Positions 17,824-26,859 of a DNA stretch of 64,000 nt are shown here, piece after piece. This DNA is from Afipia sp. GAS231. GTDB taxonomy: Bacteria > Pseudomonadota > Alphaproteobacteria > Rhizobiales > Xanthobacteraceae. How positions within the stretch are numbered: the stretch's first letter is position 1; each line of letters opens with the position of its first letter. The stretch lies in the NCBI RefSeq assembly GCF_900103365.1, contig NZ_LT629703.1:2480001-2544000 (forward strand), read 5' to 3'. The notes under the pieces were generated by a model, which saw only the letters and a list, made by a program, of their open reading frames with translations, ran no database searches and was not told the origin of the DNA. The position numbers and the translations under genes were made by a program.

Positions 17824-18114
17824 TTACGGCCATCGACCACGCATACAGCGCGCGTAGGCGTTGCCGAAGAGGGTAGACTGGGCGCGGGACCTATTGGCGG
17901 CCAACGCGCTAGCGGCGGCGCGCCGCCCCCCGACGTTGAAATTCAACGTCGACCAAGGCGACGAGTAGCGAAGAGAGTAATCCTCAGCGTAGGCACGACA
18001 GTCTACCGATGATTGGGCGAAAGAGGTTGTGATCACCAGCACGGATCCAAGCGTCGCTAAGCCAGCCGTGACAACCAACTTTCGCCACCCCGCCAATAAG
18101 TTGTCATGTTTCAT
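17824..18114 (-). CDS. 96-residue secreted protein
   Basis: A signal peptide (basic start, hydrophobic run, cleavage near SFAQS) precedes a mature part with two Cys (VDCRAYAEDYSLRY and NAYARCMRGRWP) that could form one disulphide. The Cys-Arg-Ala-Tyr-Ala ... Ala-Arg-Cys-Met layout recurs in small Rhizobiales secreted proteins. Function is unknown. Confidence 0.6.
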   Translation of the reverse strand: MKHDNLLAGWRKLVVTAGLATLGSVLVITTSFAQSSVDCRAYAEDYSLRYSSPWSTLNFNVGGRRAAASALAANRSRAQSTLFGNAYARCMRGRWP

Positions 18115-18204
18115 TTTAGGGCCACTTCAATGTTTAGTAGGCTAGGCCAACTTATATTTACAGCTGCTTCTGGGATTGCAAAATCAAAGTCGAGGCGGAC
18201 CGTC

Positions 18205-18822
18205 TTAGTTTCTTGTCGAATCATCTGAAACCTCGTGGCCCACGGACAACATTTGAGTCCACTTTGCGATGTTGCTGAGTTGCCAACTCACGCCGGCAAC
18301 GGCCAGAATTATTGTGACCAATGGCGGCAACACGCCGCCGGCGGCGCGGTCGAAAAATCCGACACCTGGGAGAATGTGGTTTGCGCCTGTCATCACCATG
18401 GCTGCACCACTGACGGCAGATGCACCGATAACAAATAAGTCGAAGAATCGCGGCACAAGCAAGCCTCCGACCGCGCCGCAGACTAACGCCAGCACTCTGC
18501 CGAAGAAGCCTCCAAACCAGCCATCGAGCCCGAGAGCGGCGGCCACAGAAAGGCCGAACAGGATGCCGCCGGAAACGCCGAGCAAAACGCGCCGATAGGG
18601 CTCAAGAATATAAGACGCGGCACCAAGAATAAAGGCACCGGCAATTCCGAGGACAATCGCAGTTGTGCCAACATCCCCAGTGAACGCCCGACCCAGCAGA
18701 AGGCCGACGTCGAAACCAATCAAGGCATAGAGTAGTGGAAGCCACGCATAGAACATGAAAAGGCCGAATGCCATGATGGCGAGCCCAGTCAATATCATCA
18801 GCAATCCAATCGCGAGCGACAT
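18205..18822 (-). CDS. DUF4203-like seven-span membrane protein
   Basis: A 205-residue protein with about seven hydrophobic segments rich in Gly and Ala (LLGRAFTGDVGTTAIVLGIAGAFILG, GVSGGILFGLSVAAALGLDG) and a short polar C-terminus. The spacing and the Gly-rich helices resemble the TM7S3/TM198-like (DUF4203) fold. No catalytic motif is present. It stands alone; the 345 bases upstream (18823-19167) contain nothing recognisable. Confidence 0.6.
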   Translation of the reverse strand: MSLAIGLLMILTGLAIMAFGLFMFYAWLPLLYALIGFDVGLLLGRAFTGDVGTTAIVLGIAGAFILGAASYILEPYRRVLLGVSGGILFGLSVAAALGLDGWFGGFFGRVLALVCGAVGGLLVPRFFDLFVIGASAVSGAAMVMTGANHILPGVGFFDRAAGGVLPPLVTIILAVAGVSWQLSNIAKWTQMLSVGHEVSDDSTRN

Positions 18823-19167
18823 GAATACTTGCCCCCCTCAGCTCAATCAATCGATCAACAGCGAGAGACAGAGACTGCTGCGCTCCAACCTCGAATACCT
18901 GGCATGCACTGTTACAGTCCAAACTGAACTATCGATGGAAATCAATCGTAGCACGGGAAAATATGACAAACTTAACCCAATTGGCCGACCCCCATTTAGG
19001 TGGTCCAGCGTAGATGTTAGTTCAGGATTGGCCTTGGCGCTGGCTGGCGAAGCTGGCCCAGTTTTTCAATTTGAAGCCCTCATCCTAGTTCATCGGAAGT
19101 CTCGAAGCAGGGATTCACCGTCCATCCTGGTTTGAGCCGCAGTGGCCTTATTTAATTTCGCAATCGC

Positions 19168-19362
19168 CTATTTTGAGCGGTTCTGCTTTCGAAACAAAGT
19201 TCGTGTAAGAAGCGACAATCCGAGAATAAATGTCAGCGATCCAAAAACGGCGACGAAAAAGGAGTCTCGATTCAGCCCCTGTTGGCCGGTCATGTACACA
19301 ACCGCCCCACCGACGATCGACAGGACTGCAAATATGAAAACCGCCCATTTTAGCTTGTCCAT
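19168..19362 (-). CDS. 64-residue two-span membrane protein
   Basis: Starts MDKLKWAVFIFAVLSIVGG, has a second helix (FFVAVFGSLTFILGLSLL) and a basic end (RKQNRSK). AGGGAA lies 7 bases before the ATG. Similar in plan to the 15899-16108 protein but not clearly homologous. No function known. Confidence 0.55.
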   Translation of the reverse strand: MDKLKWAVFIFAVLSIVGGAVVYMTGQQGLNRDSFFVAVFGSLTFILGLSLLTRTLFRKQNRSK

Positions 19363-19626
19363 GTCAGCGTTCCCTAATATTGGGCCGCCCCAGTTGGCGG
19401 CTCGTTGTGTCGTTGACACGCTGCGAACTGCAAAACGGATGACCATCCGGCAAATATATGCCCTGCAGCGCTGATTTGCCAGATTCGCCCCGACCTATTC
19501 CTTCGCGCACCGAAGGATGTGCCTCATGAATATCCCCTCTCGCGATAGAAAAGATCGACGTCATTGCCGCACTCTGTGAGCGCACAACGCACCTGAGTGG
19601 CGTCAGCCGTAGCGACGGCGGCGCCA

Positions 19627-20021
19627 ATGTCTGAGATTGACGCCTTGCTTGAAGAGCTAAAATCGATCACCCAGCGCTTGCGCAGTGTTCAAACGACCCA
19701 CGTCTCGTGTTGGCAACTTGTTCGTCATCACCGCGATGCTGGGCCTGTTCATCTCAAATACGGCCACAGCCGTGCTGATTGCGCCGGTGGCGATGACCAT
19801 CGCCAAGGACCTCGGAGACTCTCCCTAACCGTTTGCGATGACCGTCGCGCTGGCCGCGTCCGCGGCTTTCCTGACGCCTATTTCCCTCACCGATGAACAC
19901 GCTGGTGGTGGGACCCGGGCCATATAGTCTCGGCGATTTTGTGAGGGTGGGTGTGCCCTTCACCATCATCGTAGCGATCGTGAGCGCGCTGCTGGTTCCG
20001 ATTTTCCTGCCGTTCCAATAG
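19627..20021 (+). pseudogene. Remnant of an SLC13-type permease with a foreign head
   Basis: From about 19705 the plus strand encodes the C-terminal part of an SLC13-type permease: [35 protein letters not shown], an in-frame TAA, then [20 protein letters not shown] frameshift leads into [20 protein letters not shown] and [20 protein letters not shown] with the natural stop. The first ~25 codons ([18 protein letters not shown]) instead match the tail of the small membrane protein at 11463-11690. The permease has lost more than half its length and carries two inactivating changes. Confidence 0.8.
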
Positions 20022-20287
20022 GAGACCCGTCACCGGCCGGCAGATTCCAGCACCGCGCTCCACGTAGTGGTCCGAACGAAATGTCAGTTCGTTCAATCAC
20101 CATCGTCCGGGATCCCCAAGCGGGCTTTCTTAAATCGGTGGAGTAAACATATATTGGAACGTCGCGTTTGCGGCCGGCGTTAGCCGCATCGAGATTATCA
20201 TGCAACTTTCGATCTGCCGGCGGCGGCTGCCACGGGTTTTCGACGGGGACCCGCTCAGTATCTGTCGGTCCTTAATGGAGGTGGCTC

Positions 20288-21070
20288 ATGCTAAAGAGCA
20301 AGGTAGCTGTCGTTACCGGTTCGACGAGCGGCATCGGACTCGGGATCGCTCGCACGCTTGCCGCTGCAGGGGCGGATCTCATGATCAACGGCTTCAGCGA
20401 GGCCGCGGCGATCGAGAGGCTCTGCCGGGAAATTGCCGCGGCCCACGGCGTACGCGTGGCCTTTAGCGGCGCCGATCTGTCCAAGCCAGCCGATGCCACG
20501 GGGCTGATCGAGCATGCGACGCGCGAGTTGGGACGCGTCGACATACTCGTCAACAACGCGGGCATCCAGCATGTTGCACCGGTGCACGAATTTCCGCTCG
20601 AGCGCTGGGATGCAGTGATCGCAATCAATCTGACCGCAGTATTTTTGACCACTCGTGCGGCGCTTCCACAAATGCTCGCGCGGGACTGGGGTCGGATCAT
20701 CAACATTGCATCAGTACACGGGTTGGTCGCGTCGATAGACAAGTCCGCGTACGTGGCGTCCAAGCATGGCGTCGTCGGCTTTACCAAAGGTGTGGCGCTG
20801 GAGACGGCGACGACCGGCATCACCTGCAATGCGATCTGTCCCGGCTGGGTGCTCACGCCACTGGTACAAAAGCAAATCGACGCTCTTGCTACCCGCGAGA
20901 AGCTGGATCCCGAGCAAGCGAGGGTGAAGTTGCTCGGCGAGAAACAGCCTTCGCTTGAGTTCACCACCCCGGAGGAACTCGGGGCGCTGGCCGTATTCCT
21001 CTGCTCGGACGCCGCGGCGCAGCTTAGCGGAGTGGCGTTACCTGTCGACGGTGGCTGGCTCGCGCGATGA
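20288..21070 (+). CDS. bdhA: 3-hydroxybutyrate dehydrogenase
   Basis: A 260-residue short-chain dehydrogenase that oxidises D-3-hydroxybutyrate to acetoacetate with NAD. The cofactor motif TGSTSGIGLG is at residues 10-19, NNAG near 88, the catalytic Ser in NIASVHG and Tyr-x-x-x-Lys in YVASKHG. Family-specific segments include GWVLTPLVQKQIDALA and the insert with EKQPSLEFTTPEELG. GGAGG stands six bases before the ATG. The convergent GntP permease next door suggests a role in uptake and use of hydroxybutyrate released from storage polymer; this is inference. Confidence 0.92.
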   Translation: MLKSKVAVVTGSTSGIGLGIARTLAAAGADLMINGFSEAAAIERLCREIAAAHGVRVAFSGADLSKPADATGLIEHATRELGRVDILVNNAGIQHVAPVHEFPLERWDAVIAINLTAVFLTTRAALPQMLARDWGRIINIASVHGLVASIDKSAYVASKHGVVGFTKGVALETATTGITCNAICPGWVLTPLVQKQIDALATREKLDPEQARVKLLGEKQPSLEFTTPEELGALAVFLCSDAAAQLSGVALPVDGGWLAR

Positions 21071-21099
21071 CATGAAGCGCAAGGCGGGGAAGGCAGTGT

Positions 21100-22557
21100 T
21101 CAAAATGCCCCGAATAACTTCCCCAGCGCAATGACGGCAGTCAGTGCGATCAACGGCCCCACGAGTCCCACCATCATGATCTCGCGATAGCTCCCTCGTT
21201 GGGTGGCCCCGCAGATTGCGAGCAGGGTAACGACAGCACCATTGTGGGGCAGCATAGCCAGCGCACCAGAGCTGATGGCGGCCACGCGATGCATCAACTC
21301 AGGGTGAATGCCCATGCTCGCGGCCAGTTGGGCATAGGTTTCACCCAACGAGTTTAACGTAATGGCCAATCCGCCTGATGCTGAGCCAGTGATACCACCC
21401 ATCACGTTGGCGGCGACGGCAATCGACACGAGCGGCCCGCCGGGCACCGCAAGGAAACCGTCACGGACCACAGCGAACGCCGGCAACGCCGCGACGACAG
21501 CGCCGAAGCCCACCAAGCTGGCCGTATTGAGCACCGGCAGCACCGAGGCGTTGGCGCCGGCGTCGAGGGTCTTGCGCAACTCCGGTAGGCGCTTGTGATG
21601 GATCACTGCCAGAATCAGCGAGGCGATTGCGAGCGCCGTCACGACAGACCAGGCTCCGCTCACTGCGGAGAGCGAGGTTCCGCCGAACCGCGGCTCGGCG
21701 AGATACCCGGTGTACGCGCGTGGTAGCACGAACAAACTCATGAGGAGGTTGACCACGAGCACGATCAGAATGGGCGCCACCGAGAGCGCAAAGGACGGCA
21801 ATTCCTCGCTGCGATGGCCGTGCGGCAGTTCGGCGATGTCGAAATTGTCGGCGTTCGCAGCGCGCTCACGCACGAGTTGATCATCGGCTGTTGCGGGCTT
21901 CTCGGTGCTGTAACCCTCGCCGGCGCGACGCGCGCGCGCCTCGATCAGGCGCAGCCACCACAGGCCAAAGCCCAGGATGCTCGCAGATGCTATGACGCCG
22001 AGAACCGGCGCCGCAAACAGCGTGGTGCCGAAATATGCCATCGGGATGGCATTCTGAATGGCCGGGGTGCCCGGCAGGGCCGTCATCGTGAAAGTGAAGG
22101 CGCCAAGCGCGATCGCCGGCGGGATCAGCCGATGCGGAACCCCTGCCTGCCGAAACAACGCGGCCGCCACGGGAAACACGGCGAAAGCCACGACGAAGAG
22201 GCTGACGCCACCATAAGTGAGCAGGGAACAGGCCAACACCACCGCCATGACGGCTCGCTTCTCTCCCAGACGCTCGGTCATGCTGCGGGCGACGGAAAGC
22301 GCTGCACCGCTGTCATCCATGAGCTTGCCAAATACGCCTCCGAGCAGAAAGAGCGGGAAGAAATTTGTGATGAAACGCCCCGTAGCCTGCATGAAGGTCA
22401 GCGTCCATTTGGCGAGGAGCGGCTCTCCAGAGAATGCGGCGGCCACGATCGCCGCCGCCGGTGCCGCCAACAGCAGCGTGTAGCCTCGAAAGGCGAGGAA
22501 GATGAGCAGACCGAGAGCGATCAGGATGCCGAGCAGTTCAACGATGTAAGCACTCAT
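21100..22557 (-). CDS. GntP-family permease
   Basis: A 485-residue transporter of the gluconate:H+ symporter (GntP) family with about 12 hydrophobic segments. Signature regions are FFPLFLLGGVFGKLMDDSG, PGTPAIQNAIP, GGITGSASGGL and LPHNGAVVTLLAICG near the C-terminus. Relatives carry gluconate, citrate or 3-hydroxybutyrate; the convergent bdhA favours a hydroxy acid. A loop of ~60 polar residues separates the two halves (after ARRAGEGYSTEK). The ATG at 22557 is preferred because the family begins at the hydrophobic MSAYIVELLG. A second, broken GntP tail is found at 3010-3237. Confidence 0.85.
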   Translation of the reverse strand: MSAYIVELLGILIALGLLIFLAFRGYTLLLAAPAAAIVAAAFSGEPLLAKWTLTFMQATGRFITNFFPLFLLGGVFGKLMDDSGAALSVARSMTERLGEKRAVMAVVLACSLLTYGGVSLFVVAFAVFPVAAALFRQAGVPHRLIPPAIALGAFTFTMTALPGTPAIQNAIPMAYFGTTLFAAPVLGVIASASILGFGLWWLRLIEARARRAGEGYSTEKPATADDQLVRERAANADNFDIAELPHGHRSEELPSFALSVAPILIVLVVNLLMSLFVLPRAYTGYLAEPRFGGTSLSAVSGAWSVVTALAIASLILAVIHHKRLPELRKTLDAGANASVLPVLNTASLVGFGAVVAALPAFAVVRDGFLAVPGGPLVSIAVAANVMGGITGSASGGLAITLNSLGETYAQLAASMGIHPELMHRVAAISSGALAMLPHNGAVVTLLAICGATQRGSYREIMMVGLVGPLIALTAVIALGKLFGAF

Positions 22558-22668
22558 GACGCCCCTTCTCAGGATTCGGCGAGATTTGGCAGTAGCTCCG
22601 CAAGTCAATGCCTTCAGTGGCCGCCGGCCTGGCGGTGATCGTGGTCGGTCAGGGTCGCATTTCTCTCG

Positions 22669-22764
22669 CTACCCGGCCACGCGAGAGAGCGCGAATAGGA
22701 TCGACATCAAGATCACAATTACCCCTGTGGCGAAGGCCAGTCTGTCAGCAAACACGCGGCGCAT
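22669..22764 (-). CDS. 31-residue single-span membrane micro-protein
   Basis: Encodes a basic start (MRRVFADR), one hydrophobic helix (LAFATGVIVILMSILFAL) and a short SRVAG end. It begins 12 bases after the stop of the flavohaem reductase gene and has an excellent ribosome site, GGAGGG, six bases before its ATG. Position and start context suggest co-translation with the reductase and a role as an accessory subunit, as small helices have in other membrane oxidoreductases. No homologue is known to me. Confidence 0.6.
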   Translation of the reverse strand: MRRVFADRLAFATGVIVILMSILFALSRVAG

Positions 22765-22776
22765 CGGCAGCCCTCC

Positions 22777-24099
22777 CTAGACGAAGCTATAGCGTTCAGA
22801 ATGGTACTTCGACATCGGGACGCCCATCTCGGCGAGGGCCCTTTCAATTGCATCCATCATGACACCGGGCCCGCAGATGAAGTACTCATGATCGGAAAAA
22901 GGTGGCGGCAGATGACGCTTCAACATCTCGGCGTTGATGAACCCTTGTTCCCCGGCCCAGCCGGCCGGCGGGTTCGCCAGCACATGCACGACCGTCACGT
23001 CGAGCCGCGCTTCCAGCAGCTCCAACTCCTCGCGGAAGGTAATCGATTCCCAGTCCTTGCTGCCGTAGAGCAGAATCACGGGCCGCTTGTCGCCGCGGTC
23101 AGCGAGCGTGCGGATCATACTCATCATCGGCGTGACACCGACACCACCGGCGATCAATACGTGCATGTCCGCCGGGTTGCCGATCGTGAACGCACCGTAC
23201 GGTCCATCGAGGTAGACGCGCTTGCCCACCGGCACTCTCGGTATCTCTTTGGTGAAGTCACCCAGATTCCTGATCGACATCTCGACGCAGCCCCCCTTCG
23301 CAGCTGCGCTGGACGAGAATGAGAACGGATGCGCGGTGATCTTGAAGGGACTCCCCCAGACCATCAACCAACCGAACTGACCTGGGCTGAAGTGAAATCC
23401 CGGGTGGCCATCCGGCTGCATCACCAACGTGGTCGTTTCGCCGCGTTCTTGACGCGTCTCCGAGACGCGGTACGGACGGCGAAGCATGAACAGCGGCTTG
23501 ACGATGCGCACGTAGAGCAGCAGTCCGATCCAGAAGATCGTCAAGCCTATCCACAGAGACTGTTTCCATGGATCAACCAGATAGAAACTTGATCCCACCA
23601 TGTGCACGACTCCCGCGGTGATAGCGACAACCGCGAGCACGATATGGATGAGATGCCATGTTTCGTACTTCAGCTTCAACGCCACGCGCCAAAGGGCTGT
23701 CACCACGAGTGCGATCACTGAGAAAATCGACAGGATAGCGAGGTAGGCACTCAATGGCGCTTCACGCATGTTGGACAGCGCGAATAATTCCGGCTGAACG
23801 ACGGCCAGAATGACCGGATGGGCTACGACCAAGCCGACGGCTACGAGCGAAATCTGACGGTGAAAATGGTAAATGACGTCTTCGCCCCATGGCTCGGTGA
23901 CGTACCGGAAGCGCGCGGTGAGACCGAACTGCAGACCCATCATCGCAAGGCCGGAGTAGCCGAGGGCAACAGAAAACTCTGTCCAGAAATCGCGCGTCGG
24001 CGCATGCGAACCAGCCAGGAGCGCGAACAAGGGAGCGAGAATGAACAGCAGGTAGACGAGAATCCAAACGGTCCCGCGCAAACTATAAAGCAGCTGCAT
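22777..24099 (-). CDS. Ferric-reductase-like flavohaem membrane protein
   Basis: A 440-residue membrane electron-transfer protein. Residues 1-200 form six helices with paired His residues for haem (HFHRQISLVAVGLVVAHPV, and later WHLIHIVLAVVAITAGVVHM). Residues 220-310 are an FAD domain (HPFSFSSSA, the usual His-Pro-Phe-Ser motif) and residues 310-440 an NAD(P) domain (GGVGVTPMMSMIR, FICGPGVMM). It would pass electrons from NAD(P)H through FAD and haem across the membrane, to iron chelates or oxygen; the acceptor is not known. A tiny membrane protein gene follows immediately. Confidence 0.87.
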   Translation of the reverse strand: MQLLYSLRGTVWILVYLLFILAPLFALLAGSHAPTRDFWTEFSVALGYSGLAMMGLQFGLTARFRYVTEPWGEDVIYHFHRQISLVAVGLVVAHPVILAVVQPELFALSNMREAPLSAYLAILSIFSVIALVVTALWRVALKLKYETWHLIHIVLAVVAITAGVVHMVGSSFYLVDPWKQSLWIGLTIFWIGLLLYVRIVKPLFMLRRPYRVSETRQERGETTTLVMQPDGHPGFHFSPGQFGWLMVWGSPFKITAHPFSFSSSAAAKGGCVEMSIRNLGDFTKEIPRVPVGKRVYLDGPYGAFTIGNPADMHVLIAGGVGVTPMMSMIRTLADRGDKRPVILLYGSKDWESITFREELELLEARLDVTVVHVLANPPAGWAGEQGFINAEMLKRHLPPPFSDHEYFICGPGVMMDAIERALAEMGVPMSKYHSERYSFV

Positions 24100-24407
24100 A
24101 AGCTGATCCTTTTACCGTGATCATGGTCGAACTTCCGTCATCACGATACGGTACTGTGGCGCGGCGGCGCAGTATCGCAAACTATAAGGCCCTCCAAAAA
24201 GTTTTACACCCATGACATCTCGGTTGCGAATTCGCGGGCAAATAGAGTGGCCCATAAGAATTGTTAGACTTGAGTAATCGGTCAGTTCGCCCCGCGTTGC
24301 AGCGTAGCTCTGTTTAACCGCTGCTATTCTTCCCACTTTTTCCAGTCTACTATCCGGCGTCTGATTGAAGAAAAGCTGGCGGAGCCGAAGACCGGGAGAG
24401 CCGCATC
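24100..24407. other. Divergent intergenic region
   Basis: About 310 bases separate the reductase (minus) from ctaG (plus), so promoters for both should lie here. The stretch is AT-richer than its surroundings (for example around 24185-24275). I cannot fix a promoter or operator with confidence. Confidence 0.4.
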
Positions 24408-25130
24408 ATGACGAATTCCATGATCGCCTATTGCGGCCCCGCCGCCGTCCCGGACGACCTTTGGACCCGCTGGAATGTCGATCCGCTGCTGATTGCAATA
24501 CTCGCGGCCTTGGCGCTTGCGGTTGCCCGCAGCCGACCCTCCGACACCCGAGCAGGCTGGGGTGCGATCGTGCTGATGCTCGTTATCTTCGTCTCGCCGC
24601 TTTGTGCGTTGTCGTCGGCGTTGTTTTCGGTGCGGGTATTGCACCACGTCTTGTTGATCGCCGCCGTAGCCCCTCTTTTGGCACTGGCGTTTCCGCAACG
24701 ACGCGCGGGAACGCCGTCACTCGCCATGCTTGTTGCGGCACATGCGGTCATCCTTTGGCTATGGCACACACCGGGACCTTATGCTTGGGGCCTCGCCAGC
24801 TTGCCGGCCTATTGGCTGATGCAGGCTTCGCTCCTTGGAAGCGCTTGGCTGTTGTGGCGCGCGATCCTGGTGCCGGCGCAGTCCGGCTCGGCGCTGGTTG
24901 CACTCGCTGCAACGATTGGGCAGATGGGCCTTCTCGGCGCGTTGATCGTGTTCGCGTCCAGGCCACTCTATCCCGTGCATTTCGCAAGTACGGCAGCTTG
25001 GGGGCTCGCGCCGCTCGCTGATCAGCAACTTGCTGGTTTGCTGATGTGGGTACCGGCGATGCTACCTTATCTAGGCGCGGGGGTCTGGATCGCGTGGTCC
25101 AACTTGCGATCGAGCGAACCAGCGCTATGA
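24408..25130 (+). CDS. ctaG: Cytochrome c oxidase assembly protein, CtaG family
   Basis: A 240-residue protein of the caa3-type CtaG family with about seven hydrophobic segments. The marks are a short N-terminus with WTRWNVDPLL, FVSPLCALSSALFSVRVLHHVLL with the conserved His pair, LWHTPGPY, and a late DQQLAGLLMWVPAMLPYLGAG. CtaG helps deliver copper to the Cu centres of haem-copper oxidase. GGGAGAG precedes the ATG. It overlaps the next gene by ATGA and is followed by the oxidase subunit genes, so it fits as the cluster's assembly factor. Confidence 0.85.
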   Translation: MTNSMIAYCGPAAVPDDLWTRWNVDPLLIAILAALALAVARSRPSDTRAGWGAIVLMLVIFVSPLCALSSALFSVRVLHHVLLIAAVAPLLALAFPQRRAGTPSLAMLVAAHAVILWLWHTPGPYAWGLASLPAYWLMQASLLGSAWLLWRAILVPAQSGSALVALAATIGQMGLLGALIVFASRPLYPVHFASTAAWGLAPLADQQLAGLLMWVPAMLPYLGAGVWIAWSNLRSSEPAL

Positions 25131-25639
25131 CGACCTCCTTGAAGTTCGTCCATCTTGCCGCGATCGCGCTCTGGTCGGGCGGGTTGATCGTCTTGCCGTT
25201 TCTTTTCTGGCAACGGAGGAAACTCGAGGCGGGTTTGGATCTCGACCGACTGCACCGGGTAGCTCGGTTCGTCTACGTGGAGATGACTTCCCCCGCCGCC
25301 TTCGTCGCCATCGCCAGCGGAACGGCACTCATCTTTTTGCAGACCACCTTTGTGGAATGGTTCTCCCTGAAAATGCTGCTGGTGGGAGCCATGGCGATGC
25401 TGCACGTTGTCGCCGGCCTTATTCTCCCGAGCTTGTTCTCGCCTAAGGGCCAGTTCGGTCGATTTTCCTACGTGGCGCTGACGAGCGCCTATATCGTATT
25501 GATCACCGCAATTATCTGGGTGGTGCTGGCCAAGCCGCACATTGATTCGAACAAATTCGCTGCACATTTGTTCGAGCCCGGCGGACTCGGGCGTTGGCTG
25601 CATCAGTCCTTCGGCGAAATCAGAATCCCCACGCCATGA
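25127..25639 (+). CDS. CopD/HemJ-like membrane protein
   Basis: A 170-residue protein with four hydrophobic segments. It begins MTTSLKFVHLAAIALWSGGLIVLPF, the His plus Trp-Ser-Gly-Gly pattern of the CopD/HemJ-like fold that binds haem or copper. A further His lies in HVVAGLILP. The ATG overlaps the ctaG stop (ATGA), so the two are co-translated, and its 3' end overlaps the convergent DUF2231 gene by 37 bases. A role in copper or haem supply to the oxidase is inferred from context. Confidence 0.75.
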   Translation: MTTSLKFVHLAAIALWSGGLIVLPFLFWQRRKLEAGLDLDRLHRVARFVYVEMTSPAAFVAIASGTALIFLQTTFVEWFSLKMLLVGAMAMLHVVAGLILPSLFSPKGQFGRFSYVALTSAYIVLITAIIWVVLAKPHIDSNKFAAHLFEPGGLGRWLHQSFGEIRIPTP

Positions 25640-26115
25640 TCAAACACAAGCTTGCCCCCGTGCCAGCCGGCGAAGCCCACCATCACCGACGCGAGGGCCG
25701 AGAGGGCGAGGCCGTGCGGCAAGATCGCCGCGGTATCGATCAGGCGCAGACCCCAGTTGGCTCCCCCGATCGCAACCAGCGTCATCGCCGCCACGGCATG
25801 AGACCAGCTTGCTTCAAGAAGCCGGATCCCGCGTACAAGCAACAGTTCACCAGTGCCGACGATACTTGCGGCCACGCCGCTCCAGAAAGCCATGCCGGCC
25901 GACCAGAGTCCGACCCGCACCCAGAAGGCGTCTCCCGACCACCAGTACAATATATCGACGCCGAGGGTCGCGATCACGAATGCGACCGGGAAATGCACCA
26001 TCATCACGTGAATCGGGTGCCCAACAAGGGCCACCGCCGAACCGACATCGAGTCGAAGCAGTTCCAGCTGGACCTCACTCCGGGGCTGAGGCTTGGGATC
26101 GCCTTGCTTTACCAT
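25603..26115 (-). CDS. DUF2231 membrane protein
   Basis: A 170-residue protein with four hydrophobic segments of the DUF2231 type: GHPIHVMMVHFPVAF in the first helix with closely spaced His residues, later SWSHAVAAMTLVAIGGANW, and a last helix with HGGKLVFDHGVGI. The His spacing suggests haem or metal binding. It lies on the opposite strand between the CopD-like gene (whose 3' end it overlaps) and coxB. The ATG at 26115 follows GGAGGAGG; the longer frame to 26145 has no better site. Confidence 0.8.
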   Translation of the reverse strand: MVKQGDPKPQPRSEVQLELLRLDVGSAVALVGHPIHVMMVHFPVAFVIATLGVDILYWWSGDAFWVRVGLWSAGMAFWSGVAASIVGTGELLLVRGIRLLEASWSHAVAAMTLVAIGGANWGLRLIDTAAILPHGLALSALASVMVGFAGWHGGKLVFDHGVGILISPKD

Positions 26116-26178
26116 CGTCCTCCTCCATCGCGTCAGCCGCAACATCCTTCAGGTAGACATCGTAGTCTCTTGTACGGG

Positions 26179-26859
26179 GTGATCCAAGTCGGAATGCTCG
26201 CAGTGCTTCCCGGCTGCAATGGGCCATTATCGACGCTAGATCCCTCGGGGCCGGCCGGGGCTTCGATCGCCACGCTGTGGTGGTTGATGCTGGCTGGTGC
26301 GGGAATTCTCTTCGCGCTGGTGATGGTGCTGTTCGCGATGGTGATCCGGCGTCCGGGCTGGGGCTCGAACGTGTCGCCCGGACGCTGGATCGTGCTCGGC
26401 GGGTTGGCTCTGCCGGCCGTCGTCCTGCTGCCACTTGTCGCCTATGCGTTGATTGCCGGTGAGAGGCTCCTGCCGCTGCCTGGACTCGCGCCGCCGCGGA
26501 TCGAGGCAGTGGGTCGGCAATGGGTCTGGACCTTCCGCTACCCCGATCATGACGGGGTGGAGACTCGAAACGTCTTGCACCTGCCCGCAGGCACTCCGGT
26601 CGACATCCTTGTCACCAGCCAGGACGTCATCCACGCCTTCTGGATACCCCGCTTCGCCGGCAAAATCGATGCGGTGCCCGGGCATGTGAACCGCTTGCGC
26701 ATTCAGGCCGATCAACCGGGCCGCTACGCAGGCCAATGCAACGAATTTTGCGGTCTCGGTCACGCAGGGATGCGGTTCGATGTCATCGTCCATCGCCCGG
26801 AGGAATTCTCCGCTGCGCTTGCGCGGGCGGCCGCATCAGGGGAGTCGGAGAGAAAATGA
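26179..26859 (+). CDS. coxB: Cytochrome c oxidase subunit II
   Basis: A ~226-residue lipoprotein-type subunit II. The lipobox LPGC is close to the start, two membrane helices follow (about residues 30-55 and 70-95), then the CuA domain with DVIHAFWIP (His ligand) and GQCNEFCGLGHAGM near residues 185-198, which holds both Cys, the Glu, a His and the Met of the dinuclear copper site. It accepts electrons from cytochrome c. No c-type haem motif is attached. The start is uncertain: GTG 26179, TTG 26170 or ATG 26194 are possible. It overlaps the subunit I-III gene by ATGA. Confidence 0.85.
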   Translation: MIQVGMLAVLPGCNGPLSTLDPSGPAGASIATLWWLMLAGAGILFALVMVLFAMVIRRPGWGSNVSPGRWIVLGGLALPAVVLLPLVAYALIAGERLLPLPGLAPPRIEAVGRQWVWTFRYPDHDGVETRNVLHLPAGTPVDILVTSQDVIHAFWIPRFAGKIDAVPGHVNRLRIQADQPGRYAGQCNEFCGLGHAGMRFDVIVHRPEEFSAALARAAASGESERK

